Shown in pieces: positions 15,374-24,700 of a stretch of DNA of 38,765 nucleotides. This DNA is from Lachnospiraceae bacterium (GTDB lineage Bacteria > Bacillota > Clostridia > Lachnospirales > Lachnospiraceae). The notes below the pieces were generated by a model, which did no database searches, was not told the DNA's origin, and saw only the letters and a program-made list of their open reading frames with translations. A program made the position numbers and the translations under genes. The stretch spans positions 1 through 38,765 of the forward strand of contig JAAWKM010000018.1 in the NCBI GenBank assembly GCA_022797375.1. The letters run 5' to 3'. Within the stretch, counting starts at the first letter, position 1. Each line of letters opens with the position of its first letter.

Positions 15374-17023
15374 TTACTTGGAAGTTATTTCATACTGGTA
15401 TGTTGCAAAATCTGCTTTTAATACTGCCTCTGCCCCGCCTTTTCTCCACTGGAATTCCAGATAGCTTCCATTTCCTTTTATTTCAAGTTCTGCATCAAAT
15501 CCAAATGCCTGGCATGTATTCCTGAAATGCAGAAGTTCAAGCTGTTTTTTTACAATATCCTGCTTTAGTGCTTCTTCTGCCTGTTCTTTTGTAATATTTG
15601 TGCGGTTTATCTCTTTATGCCCGCCTGGGCCAGCCATTTCTACAGCTTTATAATCATTTTTTCCTGCAAATAAATCAAGATACCACACTTGCGGCTTCCC
15701 TGGCATAAATATCTGTAAAGCCCTGGCAAAAAGCATCTTCTGGTTATCTTCACCAAGCGCACTATAATAAGTTGCGTTTACCTGGTAGTACATATTCTTC
15801 TGTCCATGCAAGTTTTTAACATAACCGCCACGATTTGTAATAATATCTATTATTTCTTCAATATCTGCATCTGGAAGGAAGCCTTTTAAATCCAGAAGTG
15901 GTATGCCATCATGGCATCCAAGCATATTTACTGTACGTATTTTTTTACTAGATAGTTCTGCTGCCCATCTGGCAAGCACATCACCATTTTTATGTTCTAC
16001 CGCATAAATTACCAGTCCTGGAAGGAAGAAATCATATGACATATAACCTTTGCCTGCAAGTGTTTCATATATTTTCTCACCATAGCTTGCATGGATTTCT
16101 GGAAGAAGCTGTATATTATACTGGTCTGCAAGTTCTTTTACCTTTTCCAGCAATTCCCATGTCCCTGGCTCATTTAAAAAATTCTTGCTGCCTGGTTCTT
16201 TTGGCGCATATGCAAAAGCATCAAGGCGCACAATTTTAGCACCATACCCTGCGAGTTTCTTTAAAGTTTCCTTATAATGCTCCCATACAAGAGGGGATTT
16301 TATATTTAAGTCCATCTGGCCAAGGTAACTCCTGCCACTCTCCAGCATTCCTTCTACTACTACTTTGTATTCTTCATATTCCCCAAAAGACAGGCTGCCT
16401 GGTTTCCCGCCCTCTTCAAGCTGTTTGTTTATTAAACCTGCAAGCTGTTTTGCATCACTTGTTCCAATGCCTGTTTCTTGTATTAATTCTTGTGTAGCAA
16501 TATGTTTATACTGTATCTCCTGGTAAAATGTATTCCAGTATGGTACTTCTGTCCCGTCTGGAAACCTTACCATAAGTATTGGAAGTCCCGGTTTACGGAA
16601 AAACATATCCTTTATTAATTCTTCACGTGGGATAATATAGCCTTGGCCTGACATTTCCCCACAGCCTTCCCAGAATTTATTCCAGTTAATAAAAAAGTCC
16701 TTATACTGTGAAGCTTCCCCGTTTTCAATAATATCCTGGAACTGTGCTGAAAGCACAGATAAATGGTTTAAAATAAAATCAAGCTTTAAATTAATTCCAA
16801 GACTTTTTATCCCGTCTAAGTCCCCCTTGTCTGCCATGCTTTCATTTATATCATAATCAATTACAGAAAATCCCCTGTCCAAGTCTGAATGGTAAATACT
16901 TGGCAGTATATAAAATGACTCAAACACATCCTTAAATTCTGGTTTCTTAAGAACAGATACTATATCACCAAGAGTCCCTCCTATGCTGTCAGGATAAGCA
17001 TTAAGCATTGGCCCGTCACTCAT
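15374..17023 (-). CDS. GH13 sucrose / sucrose-6-phosphate phosphorylase
   Basis: This 549-residue GH13 subfamily 18 enzyme should split sucrose or its 6-phosphate with phosphate to glucose-1-phosphate and a fructose product. Active-site residues are visible: LDFILNH (Asn86, His87), VRLDAF (nucleophile Asp268), LPEIHASY (acid/base Glu309) and GCHDGIP (His371, Asp372). Compared with the roughly 490-500 residue enzymes, an extra 70 or so residues lie between His87 and Asp268, probably within 165-235. Its start overlaps the kinase stop by 8 bp (ATGAGTGA), which indicates coupling. With a sucrose kinase next to it, sucrose-6-phosphate is the likelier substrate; this is inference from context. The classical gtfA name would fit sucrose phosphorylase. 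Confidence 0.87.
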   Translation of the reverse strand: MSDGPMLNAYPDSIGGTLGDIVSVLKKPEFKDVFESFYILPSIYHSDLDRGFSVIDYDINESMADKGDLDGIKSLGINLKLDFILNHLSVLSAQFQDIIENGEASQYKDFFINWNKFWEGCGEMSGQGYIIPREELIKDMFFRKPGLPILMVRFPDGTEVPYWNTFYQEIQYKHIATQELIQETGIGTSDAKQLAGLINKQLEEGGKPGSLSFGEYEEYKVVVEGMLESGRSYLGQMDLNIKSPLVWEHYKETLKKLAGYGAKIVRLDAFAYAPKEPGSKNFLNEPGTWELLEKVKELADQYNIQLLPEIHASYGEKIYETLAGKGYMSYDFFLPGLVIYAVEHKNGDVLARWAAELSSKKIRTVNMLGCHDGIPLLDLKGFLPDADIEEIIDIITNRGGYVKNLHGQKNMYYQVNATYYSALGEDNQKMLFARALQIFMPGKPQVWYLDLFAGKNDYKAVEMAGPGGHKEINRTNITKEQAEEALKQDIVKKQLELLHFRNTCQAFGFDAELEIKGNGSYLEFQWRKGGAEAVLKADFATYQYEITSK

Positions 17024-18017
17024 TTTTGCCGCCTCCTTCCTGTCCTTTCTCCATTAATTCCATATATTCTTTATATGACAATATTTCACCTGCCTTAGAA
17101 AGAATAATTTTTGCCTTATGTGCCTGGCTGTGCAGCAATTCTTGTTCAATTCCAAGAACCATAGTTGTAAACGGGCTGTCAACACCAGCATCCCTGCAAC
17201 GCTTTCTCCTGTATTCCAGTGTTTCCTCTGGTGTACTGTTTAAGAAAACAGGTATGTCTATACCTTTAAGGTAATCACTATTGCCATGTGTCCACTCTAT
17301 TACTAGTACGTTTATATTACTGAAATTAACCTCATCATACCAGCACTCGCTGCTGGTACGCCCCATTTTCTTAAGCCATATTGAAGAAGCCCCGTCTTTA
17401 AAAGCACTTATAATTGAATTAACTTCATCAAATGCAATCTCCCTGTCTGTGCCAAGATATTGCCTTAATGCCTCTTTTCCTGCTTCAATATAAAAACTGA
17501 ACCACGGATTTCTTTCAATATAGCTTATATCTGCATCCACATCATGTTCCTGCCATATCTGCACCTGTTTAAACCTGTCTCTTGTATACTCACCTGATTC
17601 TACCATTCCCTGAAGCGCCGCCCTGCGGAATACCATAAGGCGTTCTGCATCATTGTAAACTGGTATGCGGTAAGGATAATTATCACCCGAAAGTGTATAG
17701 CTGCCAATCCCATTCTGCGCCAGATAATAAGATAAAAGTGATGCAATTCCTGTTTTGCCAGTGCCAGAGCCGCCGCATACAGACACTACAGCCCTTTCAT
17801 ATGGGTTTATAGTAACTATTTCCTGTAGCAGCCCGGTTAATTCTTTAAAAACAGTCTCCGCTTTTGGCCCAAGGTCCCCAAAACCTTGTGCCTGGTCTCC
17901 TGGCATATCCCCCTGTGGAATTACACCTGTTACTTCCCCTGGCTGCCATGGGAATATACTTTTTAACTTTTCACATACTCCCATATCCAGGCTTATTTGT
18001 TTATAATTCTGGTTCAT
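17016..18017 (-). CDS. P-loop sucrose kinase-like protein (AgaSK C-terminal type)
   Basis: This ATP-binding kinase has Walker A GGSGTGKT (residues 85-92 counting from the GTG at 18026) in a strand ending VVSVCGGSG, and later VLVIEWTHGNSDYL, a probable Walker B-like segment. In Ruminococcus gnavus AgaSK a similar P-loop domain is fused behind a GH36 alpha-galactosidase and phosphorylates sucrose. Here it is a separate gene of 333-336 residues directly after the GH36 gene. The first 80 residues are not recognised. The start is uncertain: GTG 18026 or ATG 18017, both with weak ribosome sites. It lies 131 bp after the galactosidase and overlaps the phosphorylase gene. Confidence 0.8.
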   Translation of the reverse strand: MNQNYKQISLDMGVCEKLKSIFPWQPGEVTGVIPQGDMPGDQAQGFGDLGPKAETVFKELTGLLQEIVTINPYERAVVSVCGGSGTGKTGIASLLSYYLAQNGIGSYTLSGDNYPYRIPVYNDAERLMVFRRAALQGMVESGEYTRDRFKQVQIWQEHDVDADISYIERNPWFSFYIEAGKEALRQYLGTDREIAFDEVNSIISAFKDGASSIWLKKMGRTSSECWYDEVNFSNINVLVIEWTHGNSDYLKGIDIPVFLNSTPEETLEYRRKRCRDAGVDSPFTTMVLGIEQELLHSQAHKAKIILSKAGEILSYKEYMELMEKGQEGGGKNE

Positions 18018-18140
18018 ACTCTGCACCAGGCACTAAGCAGAAATGCCTGTACCTTATCCTTTCTTTATTTTATTTATTCCAATCCACTCCCGGTATCCCC
18101 ATGCATCCACTGCTGCCAAGATTGTCTGTGGCAATTTATT

Positions 18141-18161
18141 CCCTGTCTTTAGAGGACAGGG
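18141..18161 (-). other. Hairpin spanning the alpha-galactosidase stop codon
   Basis: CCCTGTC (18141-18147) pairs with GACAGGG (18155-18161), and the loop holds the TAA stop. No U-run follows. It may mark an RNA-processing or stability point between the galactosidase and kinase genes, which are 131 bp apart in an otherwise compact operon. Confidence 0.4.
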
Positions 18162-20347
18162 AAATTTTCGCTAATCTTAGTTAAAGCCACCTGGTATGAA
18201 TTATATTCACCCAGGCTGCATATAACAGGCATGCCTGCTTCCATAAGCGCTGCACCCTGGTAACATAATCCGCTCTCTTCATCCTTATATACAGCATTTC
18301 CATCAAGACCTTTTAGCTTCACATAAGAAACAGGCATATTCCCATGGATTTCATTAATTATAACACTTAACAGCACCTGGCGCCTGTCTTTTGAAATATT
18401 TTCCCATGCAGTAAATACATCATTAAACGGGTCTGATAAACGGTAATAATCTCCTGACTGGATTAAACCTGCATATTTTTTATACGTTTTTACCTGCTGC
18501 CTGGTTTCTTCTTTCTCTTCCTCTGAAAGCTTTGCAAGGTCAAGTTCATAACCAAATATACCTGACATTGCAGCCACCCCTCTTGTTTTAAGGCTTGTAA
18601 TACGCCCCGTCTGGTGGTTTGGTACTGCTGATACATGTGAGCCAGATACAGACGCCGGATAGAAAAACGATGTGCCATATTGTATCTTAAGGCGGTCTAT
18701 GGCATCTGTGTTATCACTGCACCAGATTTGTGGTGTATAATAAAGCATCCCTGCATCAAACCTTCCACCACCGCCACAACAGCCTTCTACCAGTATATCC
18801 GGGTAGCGTGCCAGCAGTTTTTCCAGAAAATCATATACGCCAAGCACATAATTGTATGCCACACATCCTGGAAAGCTCTGGCTGGAATAAAGTTCTGAAA
18901 GGTTGCGGTTCATATCCCATTTTATATATTCAATATTTGCCTGGTCTAATACGGCACAAATCTGTCTAAATATATATTCCCGCACATCCTCCCTTGAAAA
19001 ATCAAGTACAAGCTGGTTTCTTGAACGCAATGGCTGCCTTCCGGGTATCTGCAGCACAAAATCCGGGTGCTCCCTGTAAAGCCTGCTGTCTTCTGAAACC
19101 ATTTCTGGTTCAAGCCATATGCCAAACTTAACATTTTGTTTATTTACATTTTCTACTAATTCACCAAGCGTGCAGCCAAGTTTTTTTTCATTTACAGTCC
19201 AGTCACCAAGCCCTGAATTGTCACTGTCCCTGTTGCCAAACCAGCCATCATCCATAACAACCAGCCCTATGCCAAGGGAAGCGGCTTCTTTTGCAAGGTT
19301 TATTATAGTATTACCATCAAAATCAAAATAAGCAGCCTCCCAGCTGTTAACCAGTACCGAACGGCACTCTTTCTTATATTTGCCACGGCAGATATGGTCA
19401 CGTATACAGTTATGGTATTTTAATGATAACTCTGAGAACCCGTTTTCTGAATAGCATAAAATTGTTTCTGGCACAACAAGTGACTGCCCTTTTTCCAGCG
19501 GATAATAAAACTGTTCACTCTGCAGCCCCATTATAACCCTTGCCTGCCCAAACTGGTCTTTGCCTGCTTCACACTGGAAATTGCCACTATACACAAATAA
19601 CATGCCATAACATTTCCCATAATCCTCTGTTGTGCCATGTTCTGCCAGTATTACACCTGGATTATGCTGGTGGCTTGAAGCCCCCCTGCGGCTTCCAATC
19701 CTGGTTTCTGTATGTGAAACAGGGACACGCTCTATATTGCGCTCCATTGTATGCCTGCCATGGAAATGTATAAAATCATAATCACCTGGAAGCAAATCAA
19801 GACATGCAGATGCTGCCTTTTCTATTACAAACTGTTCTTTGCCATTATTTGTAATTATAGCACTTCTTGTAATAATATCCTCATCTTCCAGTACACCATA
19901 AAGAAGTTTTACACATACTCCGTTTAATTTATCTTCAAGTATAACTGAAAGGGTTTCTGCACTATCCTCATCTGCATATACAGCGGGGAGCCCTTTTAAA
20001 TTGTATTTGCCTTTTATTATTTCATGTGATACATATCTTAAATCACAGCACTCACTATAATCCGCATTGCGGATTATTAGTGCTGTACTGCGGTTATCCC
20101 CAGTCCCTAGGACTGGGTATTCCTGTGGTAATGTGTCTAAAGAGTATGTGCGGTTATCTGCCATTTCTGCCGGGTTTCCAGAAAATCCCCTGTCTGCATA
20201 AGTAACCAGATACTCCATGTCCTGGCATACATTTTTGCCATAGTACAAATGCAGCAAGTAGCCAAGCTGGTCTGCCTTCATCTGGTAAGTTGTATTTTTT
20301 GTCTGTAAGCTGAAAATCCTTTTTTCCTGGTTATAAATAACTGCCAT
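18149..20347 (-). CDS. GH36 alpha-galactosidase
   Basis: This 732-residue family 36 enzyme removes alpha-1,6-galactose from raffinose, stachyose or melibiose. Motifs with positions in this product: MDDGWFGNRD near 365, EPEMVSEDS near 413, YIKWDMNR with the nucleophile Asp478, CCGGGGRFD near 523 and WCSDNTDAIDR with the acid/base Asp545. It has no signal peptide, so it acts on imported sugar. The ATG at 20347 follows GGAGG by six bases; an upstream in-frame start at 20368 has none. It matches the N-terminal half of the fused AgaSK protein, whose kinase half is the next gene. It lies 57 bp after the second permease gene. Confidence 0.94.
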   Translation of the reverse strand: MAVIYNQEKRIFSLQTKNTTYQMKADQLGYLLHLYYGKNVCQDMEYLVTYADRGFSGNPAEMADNRTYSLDTLPQEYPVLGTGDNRSTALIIRNADYSECCDLRYVSHEIIKGKYNLKGLPAVYADEDSAETLSVILEDKLNGVCVKLLYGVLEDEDIITRSAIITNNGKEQFVIEKAASACLDLLPGDYDFIHFHGRHTMERNIERVPVSHTETRIGSRRGASSHQHNPGVILAEHGTTEDYGKCYGMLFVYSGNFQCEAGKDQFGQARVIMGLQSEQFYYPLEKGQSLVVPETILCYSENGFSELSLKYHNCIRDHICRGKYKKECRSVLVNSWEAAYFDFDGNTIINLAKEAASLGIGLVVMDDGWFGNRDSDNSGLGDWTVNEKKLGCTLGELVENVNKQNVKFGIWLEPEMVSEDSRLYREHPDFVLQIPGRQPLRSRNQLVLDFSREDVREYIFRQICAVLDQANIEYIKWDMNRNLSELYSSQSFPGCVAYNYVLGVYDFLEKLLARYPDILVEGCCGGGGRFDAGMLYYTPQIWCSDNTDAIDRLKIQYGTSFFYPASVSGSHVSAVPNHQTGRITSLKTRGVAAMSGIFGYELDLAKLSEEEKEETRQQVKTYKKYAGLIQSGDYYRLSDPFNDVFTAWENISKDRRQVLLSVIINEIHGNMPVSYVKLKGLDGNAVYKDEESGLCYQGAALMEAGMPVICSLGEYNSYQVALTKISENFPVL

Positions 20348-20404
20348 AATAATCCTCCATTCCTGCAAAAGCCTGGCTTCATAATCTGTAAACTTCTGCT
20401 GGAT

Positions 20405-21244
20405 TTATTTTACTGCGCCATTAACAACACCATTTATAATCTGTTTCTGGCAAATTATATAAAATATAAGTATTGGTATTAATGATAATAAGTATGATGC
20501 AAATGCAAGGTTGTAATTAGTGCCAAACTGTGACTGGAAATTCATCTGTGCAAGCGGAAGTGTATTTACTCCTGAACCAGCCATAATAACAAGCGGAGTC
20601 ATTACGTCATTCCATACTGTCAGTGCTGTTATTACTGCAACTGTTGCATGCATTGGCTTCATAAGCGGGAATATAACTTTCCAGTATGTCCTCCATGTAG
20701 ATGCACCATCCACCCTTGCTGCCTCTTCAAGCGCTATAGGTATATTTACAAGATACCCTGAATAAAGCATTATGTTCATTGGCATATAAAATACTACATA
20801 AAGGAGTATTACACCAGACCAGTTTGTAAGCCCAAGCTCTGCTGTTTCCTTTGCAAGAGGCATCATAAGTATTGCAAATGGCACAAACATACCACTTACA
20901 ATAAAAAGGTATACAAATCCATAAAATTTACTGTGGTTTTTATTTCTTCCAAGTACATACCCAATCATGGAATGTACCAGTATTGAAAGCACAACTGTAA
21001 CAATTGTAATTAAAAGGCTGTATCCAAGTGAATGCCAGAAATCAGTAACTTCCATTGCTTCCCTGAAGTTATCAAAACTCCAGTGTTTAGGCAATGACAA
21101 TATGCCACTTATTGTATTTGACATTTCAGAAGGCTGCTTAAAAGCAATTACAATAGTCATATATAATGGAAACGCAATAGTTGACAGCCCAAGGATTAAA
21201 AGTACCATTGGAAGCCAGGCTGGATTTAATTTTTGTTTCATCAT
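20405..21244 (-). CDS. Sugar ABC transporter permease (MsmG/RafG type)
   Basis: This is a 279-residue inner-membrane permease of the CUT1 sugar family with about six membrane helices. The conserved loop EEAARVDGASTWRTYWKVIFPLMKP (around residue 180) contacts the ATPase. Its start overlaps the preceding permease stop by ATGA, so the two are translationally coupled. Operon context suggests uptake of raffinose-type galactosides. No ATPase gene is in this operon. Confidence 0.92.
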   Translation of the reverse strand: MMKQKLNPAWLPMVLLILGLSTIAFPLYMTIVIAFKQPSEMSNTISGILSLPKHWSFDNFREAMEVTDFWHSLGYSLLITIVTVVLSILVHSMIGYVLGRNKNHSKFYGFVYLFIVSGMFVPFAILMMPLAKETAELGLTNWSGVILLYVVFYMPMNIMLYSGYLVNIPIALEEAARVDGASTWRTYWKVIFPLMKPMHATVAVITALTVWNDVMTPLVIMAGSGVNTLPLAQMNFQSQFGTNYNLAFASYLLSLIPILIFYIICQKQIINGVVNGAVK

Positions 21245-22107
21245 AACTGCTCCTCCTTCTTACCAGAAAATTTCATCTGTGCTACAGAAATAGCTACAAT
21301 TACTATAAAGAACACTACGGCATTGGCACTCTGGAAACCAAACTGCCCGCCTTTCATACCATTATTGTATATAAGGTATGAAATGGACTCTGTACTCTGT
21401 GCAGGACCACCCTTAGTCAGTGCCATAATCTGGTCAAATACCATTAAGAAGTTCTTAACACAAAGTACCATGTTAATACTGAAAAATGGTACAATTAACG
21501 GGAATGTCAGTTTCCAGAACTTCTTCCAGCCTGTTGCTCCATCAAGTGAACCAGCCTCATATACATCTTCTGGAACAGTCTGTAAGCCTGATATATAAAT
21601 AATTGTATTCATTGCAACTGCCTGCCAGGCACATACAACCACTATGCCTATCCATGCTGTATTTTTACTTGCAAGTATACTTGTCTTTAAAGCCCCAATA
21701 CCTGCCATTTCAGCTAATGCTGGGACAAGGTATGTAAAGAAGTAGTTAAAAATATAACCAACAACCAGTGCCCCAAGTACATTAGGAAGGAAATATGCGC
21801 CACGGAAAAACCCCTTTGCACGGATTTTACTATTTAATGCAAGTGCAAGGAGAATACTAAGCACATTTACAACAATTGTTGTAACAACTGCAAGTTTAAT
21901 AGTAAAAATATATGAACTTCCTACCCTTGCATCAGAAAACAAATCAATATAATTCCTAAAACCAACCCATTCATAATTTCCAAATCCCCTGAAATTAGTA
22001 AAACTATAAACTACACCCCTAAGCAGCGGGATTGTATTAAATGTAATAAATAATGCTAATATAGGAATAGTAATTAGCAGATAAGTACGCTTCTTGTCGT
22101 TTTTCAT
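21241..22107 (-). CDS. Sugar ABC transporter permease (MsmF/RafF type)
   Basis: This 288-residue permease partner has an N-terminal helix and about six membrane segments. The ATPase-contact loop YEAGSLDGATGWKKFWKLTFPLIVP lies near residue 185. GGAGGG precedes the ATG. It is 11 bp after the binding-protein gene and overlaps the next permease by 4 bp. It forms the heterodimeric channel with that protein. Confidence 0.92.
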   Translation of the reverse strand: MKNDKKRTYLLITIPILALFITFNTIPLLRGVVYSFTNFRGFGNYEWVGFRNYIDLFSDARVGSSYIFTIKLAVVTTIVVNVLSILLALALNSKIRAKGFFRGAYFLPNVLGALVVGYIFNYFFTYLVPALAEMAGIGALKTSILASKNTAWIGIVVVCAWQAVAMNTIIYISGLQTVPEDVYEAGSLDGATGWKKFWKLTFPLIVPFFSINMVLCVKNFLMVFDQIMALTKGGPAQSTESISYLIYNNGMKGGQFGFQSANAVVFFIVIVAISVAQMKFSGKKEEQL

Positions 22108-22118
22108 TTTAATCCCTC

Positions 22119-23399
22119 CTATTCATTATTATTTTGCTCATATTCCTGGACTTTACGTATAGTATCACGGTTATAACGCTGCCAGTTTTTATCAAATGTT
22201 TCCAAGAAACCATTTACATCCTGTTCAATAAGGAATGTCTGGAGCAACGCATCCACTGACATTTCACCTGGATAATAATGGTCATGGAAATCCGCCATTT
22301 TGCCTGCCTCAATATACTCTGACATGCCATCAAGCATTGATGCAAGTTTAAAATCCCCTTCTTTGCATGGAATTGCATTCTGCGCATCAGCATACTTCTG
22401 TATATTTTCATCTTCAAAAAGGAAATTTAAAACTTCATAAGCAGCTTCCTTGTTCTCACATGCCTCCGTAACACAGAACTGCAGGTCAATTCCTGAATTA
22501 AGGGTGTTGCCATCAGAACTGTCACTTGCAGGCATTACAAATGAATCAATATTTAAATCAGGGTTTACAGAAAGTATCTGTGGCACAGCATAACTTCCTA
22601 TAGGGTACATTACAGATTCCCCTCTTGCAAATGCTGTACATGCATCATTATAACTGTATGCAAACGGTGACTCAGGTCCATACTCTAGTAAGCTTAAATA
22701 CTTCTTTGCAGTTTCTGCATATTCTTTTGTAAAAGTAGTTTCTCCCCTGTTCACCCTTTTAACAGTATCTGGCTCTGTAAGCCCGACTGCTATTGCATTC
22801 CAAGGTGCCATACAGCTCCATGTATCTTTAAATCCGAAATAGAATGGCAGCATACCCTTTGCCTTAATATCTTTGCAAAGTGTTATAAATTCATTCCAGT
22901 TATTTGGGATTTTCCATCCGTTCTCTTCAAATAAATCCCTGTTATAAAGAATACCTGCTGCATTTGCCATATATGGTATAGCAAATGTGCCTTCTGTTGG
23001 CACAATTTCAAGCGATTCATCAATATCCCTGTAAACCTGCTTAATATTATTTAAACCTTCATAACCAGAAACATCTGCCAGTATCTGTGCATCCACATAA
23101 TAAGAATACTCTATATCCCCTCCAATACCAACAATGTCAGGGTAATCCTCCCTTATAAATCTTGTTCTTAAAATTGCCGCTGCATCATTAGGTGAATTAA
23201 TCGTGAGGTGTATGTCGTCATGTGTCTTATTAAATTCTTCCTCAACCATTTTAAAATAGTTGGAAGCTTCTGGCTTATATTGCAAAATTTCAATTTCTGT
23301 TACAGAGCTGTCTTTTTTAGAACCGCACCCCTGTAAAGAAATAATACATGCCAGCATACAGCCAGTAAATAGTAATCTTGCGAGTCTCCTTCCCTTCAT
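22119..23399 (-). CDS. Sugar ABC transporter binding lipoprotein (MsmE/RafE type)
   Basis: This is a 426-residue extracellular solute-binding protein, family 1. The signal peptide ends in lipobox LQGC (Cys25), then a mature domain opening TEIEILQYKPEASNYF. Features typical of the family are WKIPNNWNEF near 145 and the NSGIDLQFCVTEACENKEAAYEVLNFL stretch, split by the hinge. It is the first gene of the galactoside operon, with GGAG before the ATG and the AraC-type gene divergent upstream. The substrate is inferred from the neighbouring GH36 gene. Confidence 0.93.
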   Translation of the reverse strand: MKGRRLARLLFTGCMLACIISLQGCGSKKDSSVTEIEILQYKPEASNYFKMVEEEFNKTHDDIHLTINSPNDAAAILRTRFIREDYPDIVGIGGDIEYSYYVDAQILADVSGYEGLNNIKQVYRDIDESLEIVPTEGTFAIPYMANAAGILYNRDLFEENGWKIPNNWNEFITLCKDIKAKGMLPFYFGFKDTWSCMAPWNAIAVGLTEPDTVKRVNRGETTFTKEYAETAKKYLSLLEYGPESPFAYSYNDACTAFARGESVMYPIGSYAVPQILSVNPDLNIDSFVMPASDSSDGNTLNSGIDLQFCVTEACENKEAAYEVLNFLFEDENIQKYADAQNAIPCKEGDFKLASMLDGMSEYIEAGKMADFHDHYYPGEMSVDALLQTFLIEQDVNGFLETFDKNWQRYNRDTIRKVQEYEQNNNE

Positions 23400-23430
23400 A
23401 GTGACTTCTCCTTTCGTTTTTGATAATAAA

Positions 23431-23535
23431 ATTGTATCATGCCATTATGCTATCTAAAATAGCGTGTTTATTGCAGTTTTATGCCAAAATGCTGTTTTTA
23501 AAATATATATTGAAAAACACATAGCATTTTGGTAT
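23431..23535 (-). promoter_or_regulatory. Galactoside operon promoter and AraC-type operators
   Basis: ATGCCAAAATGCT (23481-23493) and AGCATTTTGGTAT (23523-23535) are inverted copies, 12 of 13 matching, with centres 42 bp apart. On the minus strand TGATACAAT gives an extended -10 (TACAAT at 23436-23431) without a good -35, as expected for an activated promoter. The nearer site lies roughly 60 bp before the predicted start. A small palindrome, GCTATCTAAAATAGC, lies between. Binding by the adjacent AraC protein is inference. Confidence 0.65.
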
Positions 23536-23576
23536 ATTTGTAATAATAATCAAAACTGCCAAAGGGGATTTTTCTA

Positions 23577-24431
23577 ATGAGCGAAGTTATTTTTTCAGTA
23601 TTTCCAAGTGAAAACTTTATTGATATGGGACTATACCAGTTTGGCTGGGAACAGTGTGACCCCTCACACTCCTTTGGTCCTGCTGCAAGAAACCACTTCT
23701 TATTCCATTATGTCATATCTGGTACAGGTTTATTAATGGCAATGAATTCCAATGGTGACACAGTGCAGTATTCTATTAAAAGCGGACAGGGGTTTATGCT
23801 ATTCCCACAGCAGATATGCACATACATAGCAGACAGCAGGATACCTTGGGAATATGCCTGGCTTGAATTTGACGGCCTGCGCGTAAAACAAACTATTGAA
23901 ATGGCAGGACTTAATATAAACAGTCCTGTATACAAGGCAAGATATAAAGATATTGCACAGGCCATGAAAGATGAAATGTTGTATATTATAAACCATAAAG
24001 ACGCCTCGCCATTCCACTTAATAGGGCATCTCTATCTTTTTATTGACGCACTGCTCCGTTCTTCTAATTCTACACAGATAACAAAAGGAAATACATTAAG
24101 GGATTTTTATATTAAAGAAGCAATTTCATATATAGAACAGAACTTCCAGAATGAAATCACAATAAAAGATATTGCAAAATTCTGCGGACTGGACAGAAGC
24201 TACTTTGGTAAAATATTCCATGAAAACATTGGAAAAACCCCACAAGAATTTTTAATCTCATACCGTATGACAAAAGCAGCAGAATTATTAAAGCTGACAG
24301 ACTTGCCAGTGGCCTATATAGGAAATGCAGTTGGATATCCAAACCAGCTTCATTTCTCACGTGCATTTAAAAATGTTTATGGAAAATCTCCAAGACAGTG
24401 GAGATACGAAAATGCAGTACCAGCAAAATAA
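23577..24431 (+). CDS. AraC family transcriptional regulator
   Basis: This 284-residue regulator has an N-terminal cupin-like sugar-sensing domain (about 15-160) and two C-terminal helix-turn-helix motifs. The motifs are ITIKDIAKFCGLDRSYFGKIFHENIG near 200 and VAYIGNAVGYPNQLHFSRAFKNVYGKSP near 248, the standard AraC signature. It is divergent from the galactoside operon, as MsmR/RafR genes often are, and probably activates it when galactosides are present. AAAGGGGA precedes the ATG. Repeat cluster 3 starts seven bases past its stop. Confidence 0.93.
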   Translation: MSEVIFSVFPSENFIDMGLYQFGWEQCDPSHSFGPAARNHFLFHYVISGTGLLMAMNSNGDTVQYSIKSGQGFMLFPQQICTYIADSRIPWEYAWLEFDGLRVKQTIEMAGLNINSPVYKARYKDIAQAMKDEMLYIINHKDASPFHLIGHLYLFIDALLRSSNSTQITKGNTLRDFYIKEAISYIEQNFQNEITIKDIAKFCGLDRSYFGKIFHENIGKTPQEFLISYRMTKAAELLKLTDLPVAYIGNAVGYPNQLHFSRAFKNVYGKSPRQWRYENAVPAK

Positions 24432-24445
24432 AATGGCGGGGATAA

Positions 24446-24700
24446 TTTCCAGTTATCTTTTTTGGCAGACGGACGCAGGGTTTTATGTGTCTGGCTAAAT
24501 TTATTCCATTACAGGGCACGTTCCCACTACGTTAGCTCACGCAGCGGCGCATAAAATCCCTATGTTGCAAAAAATTTATATTTTTTGCAACATAGGGATT
24601 TAAACGCCGGCGGAGCTAAAAGTGCCCCTGTTATGGAATAAATTTAGCCAGACACTTTAAACCTGCTGTTTACTGGCAAAACCAGTATTATAACTGGAAA
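24446..24700 (+). repeat. Nested palindromic repeat, copy 3a (forward)
   Basis: This 255-bp unit has the usual termini and body (GACGCAGGG, CACGCAGCGGCGCATAAA, AAACGCCGGCGG, AAACCTGCTGT). The tip is a perfect 21-bp stem, 24554-24574 with 24581-24601, unlike any other tip in the window. Next to it, 24718-24737 carries the diverged spacer motif TTATTCAGACAAACGGCAGG. Confidence 0.88.

Noticed and set aside
24554-24601. Tip of copy 3a as an intrinsic terminator for the AraC gene
   Set aside because: The A/T-rich top resembles one, but the stem is nested within the repeat body and no U-run follows it.
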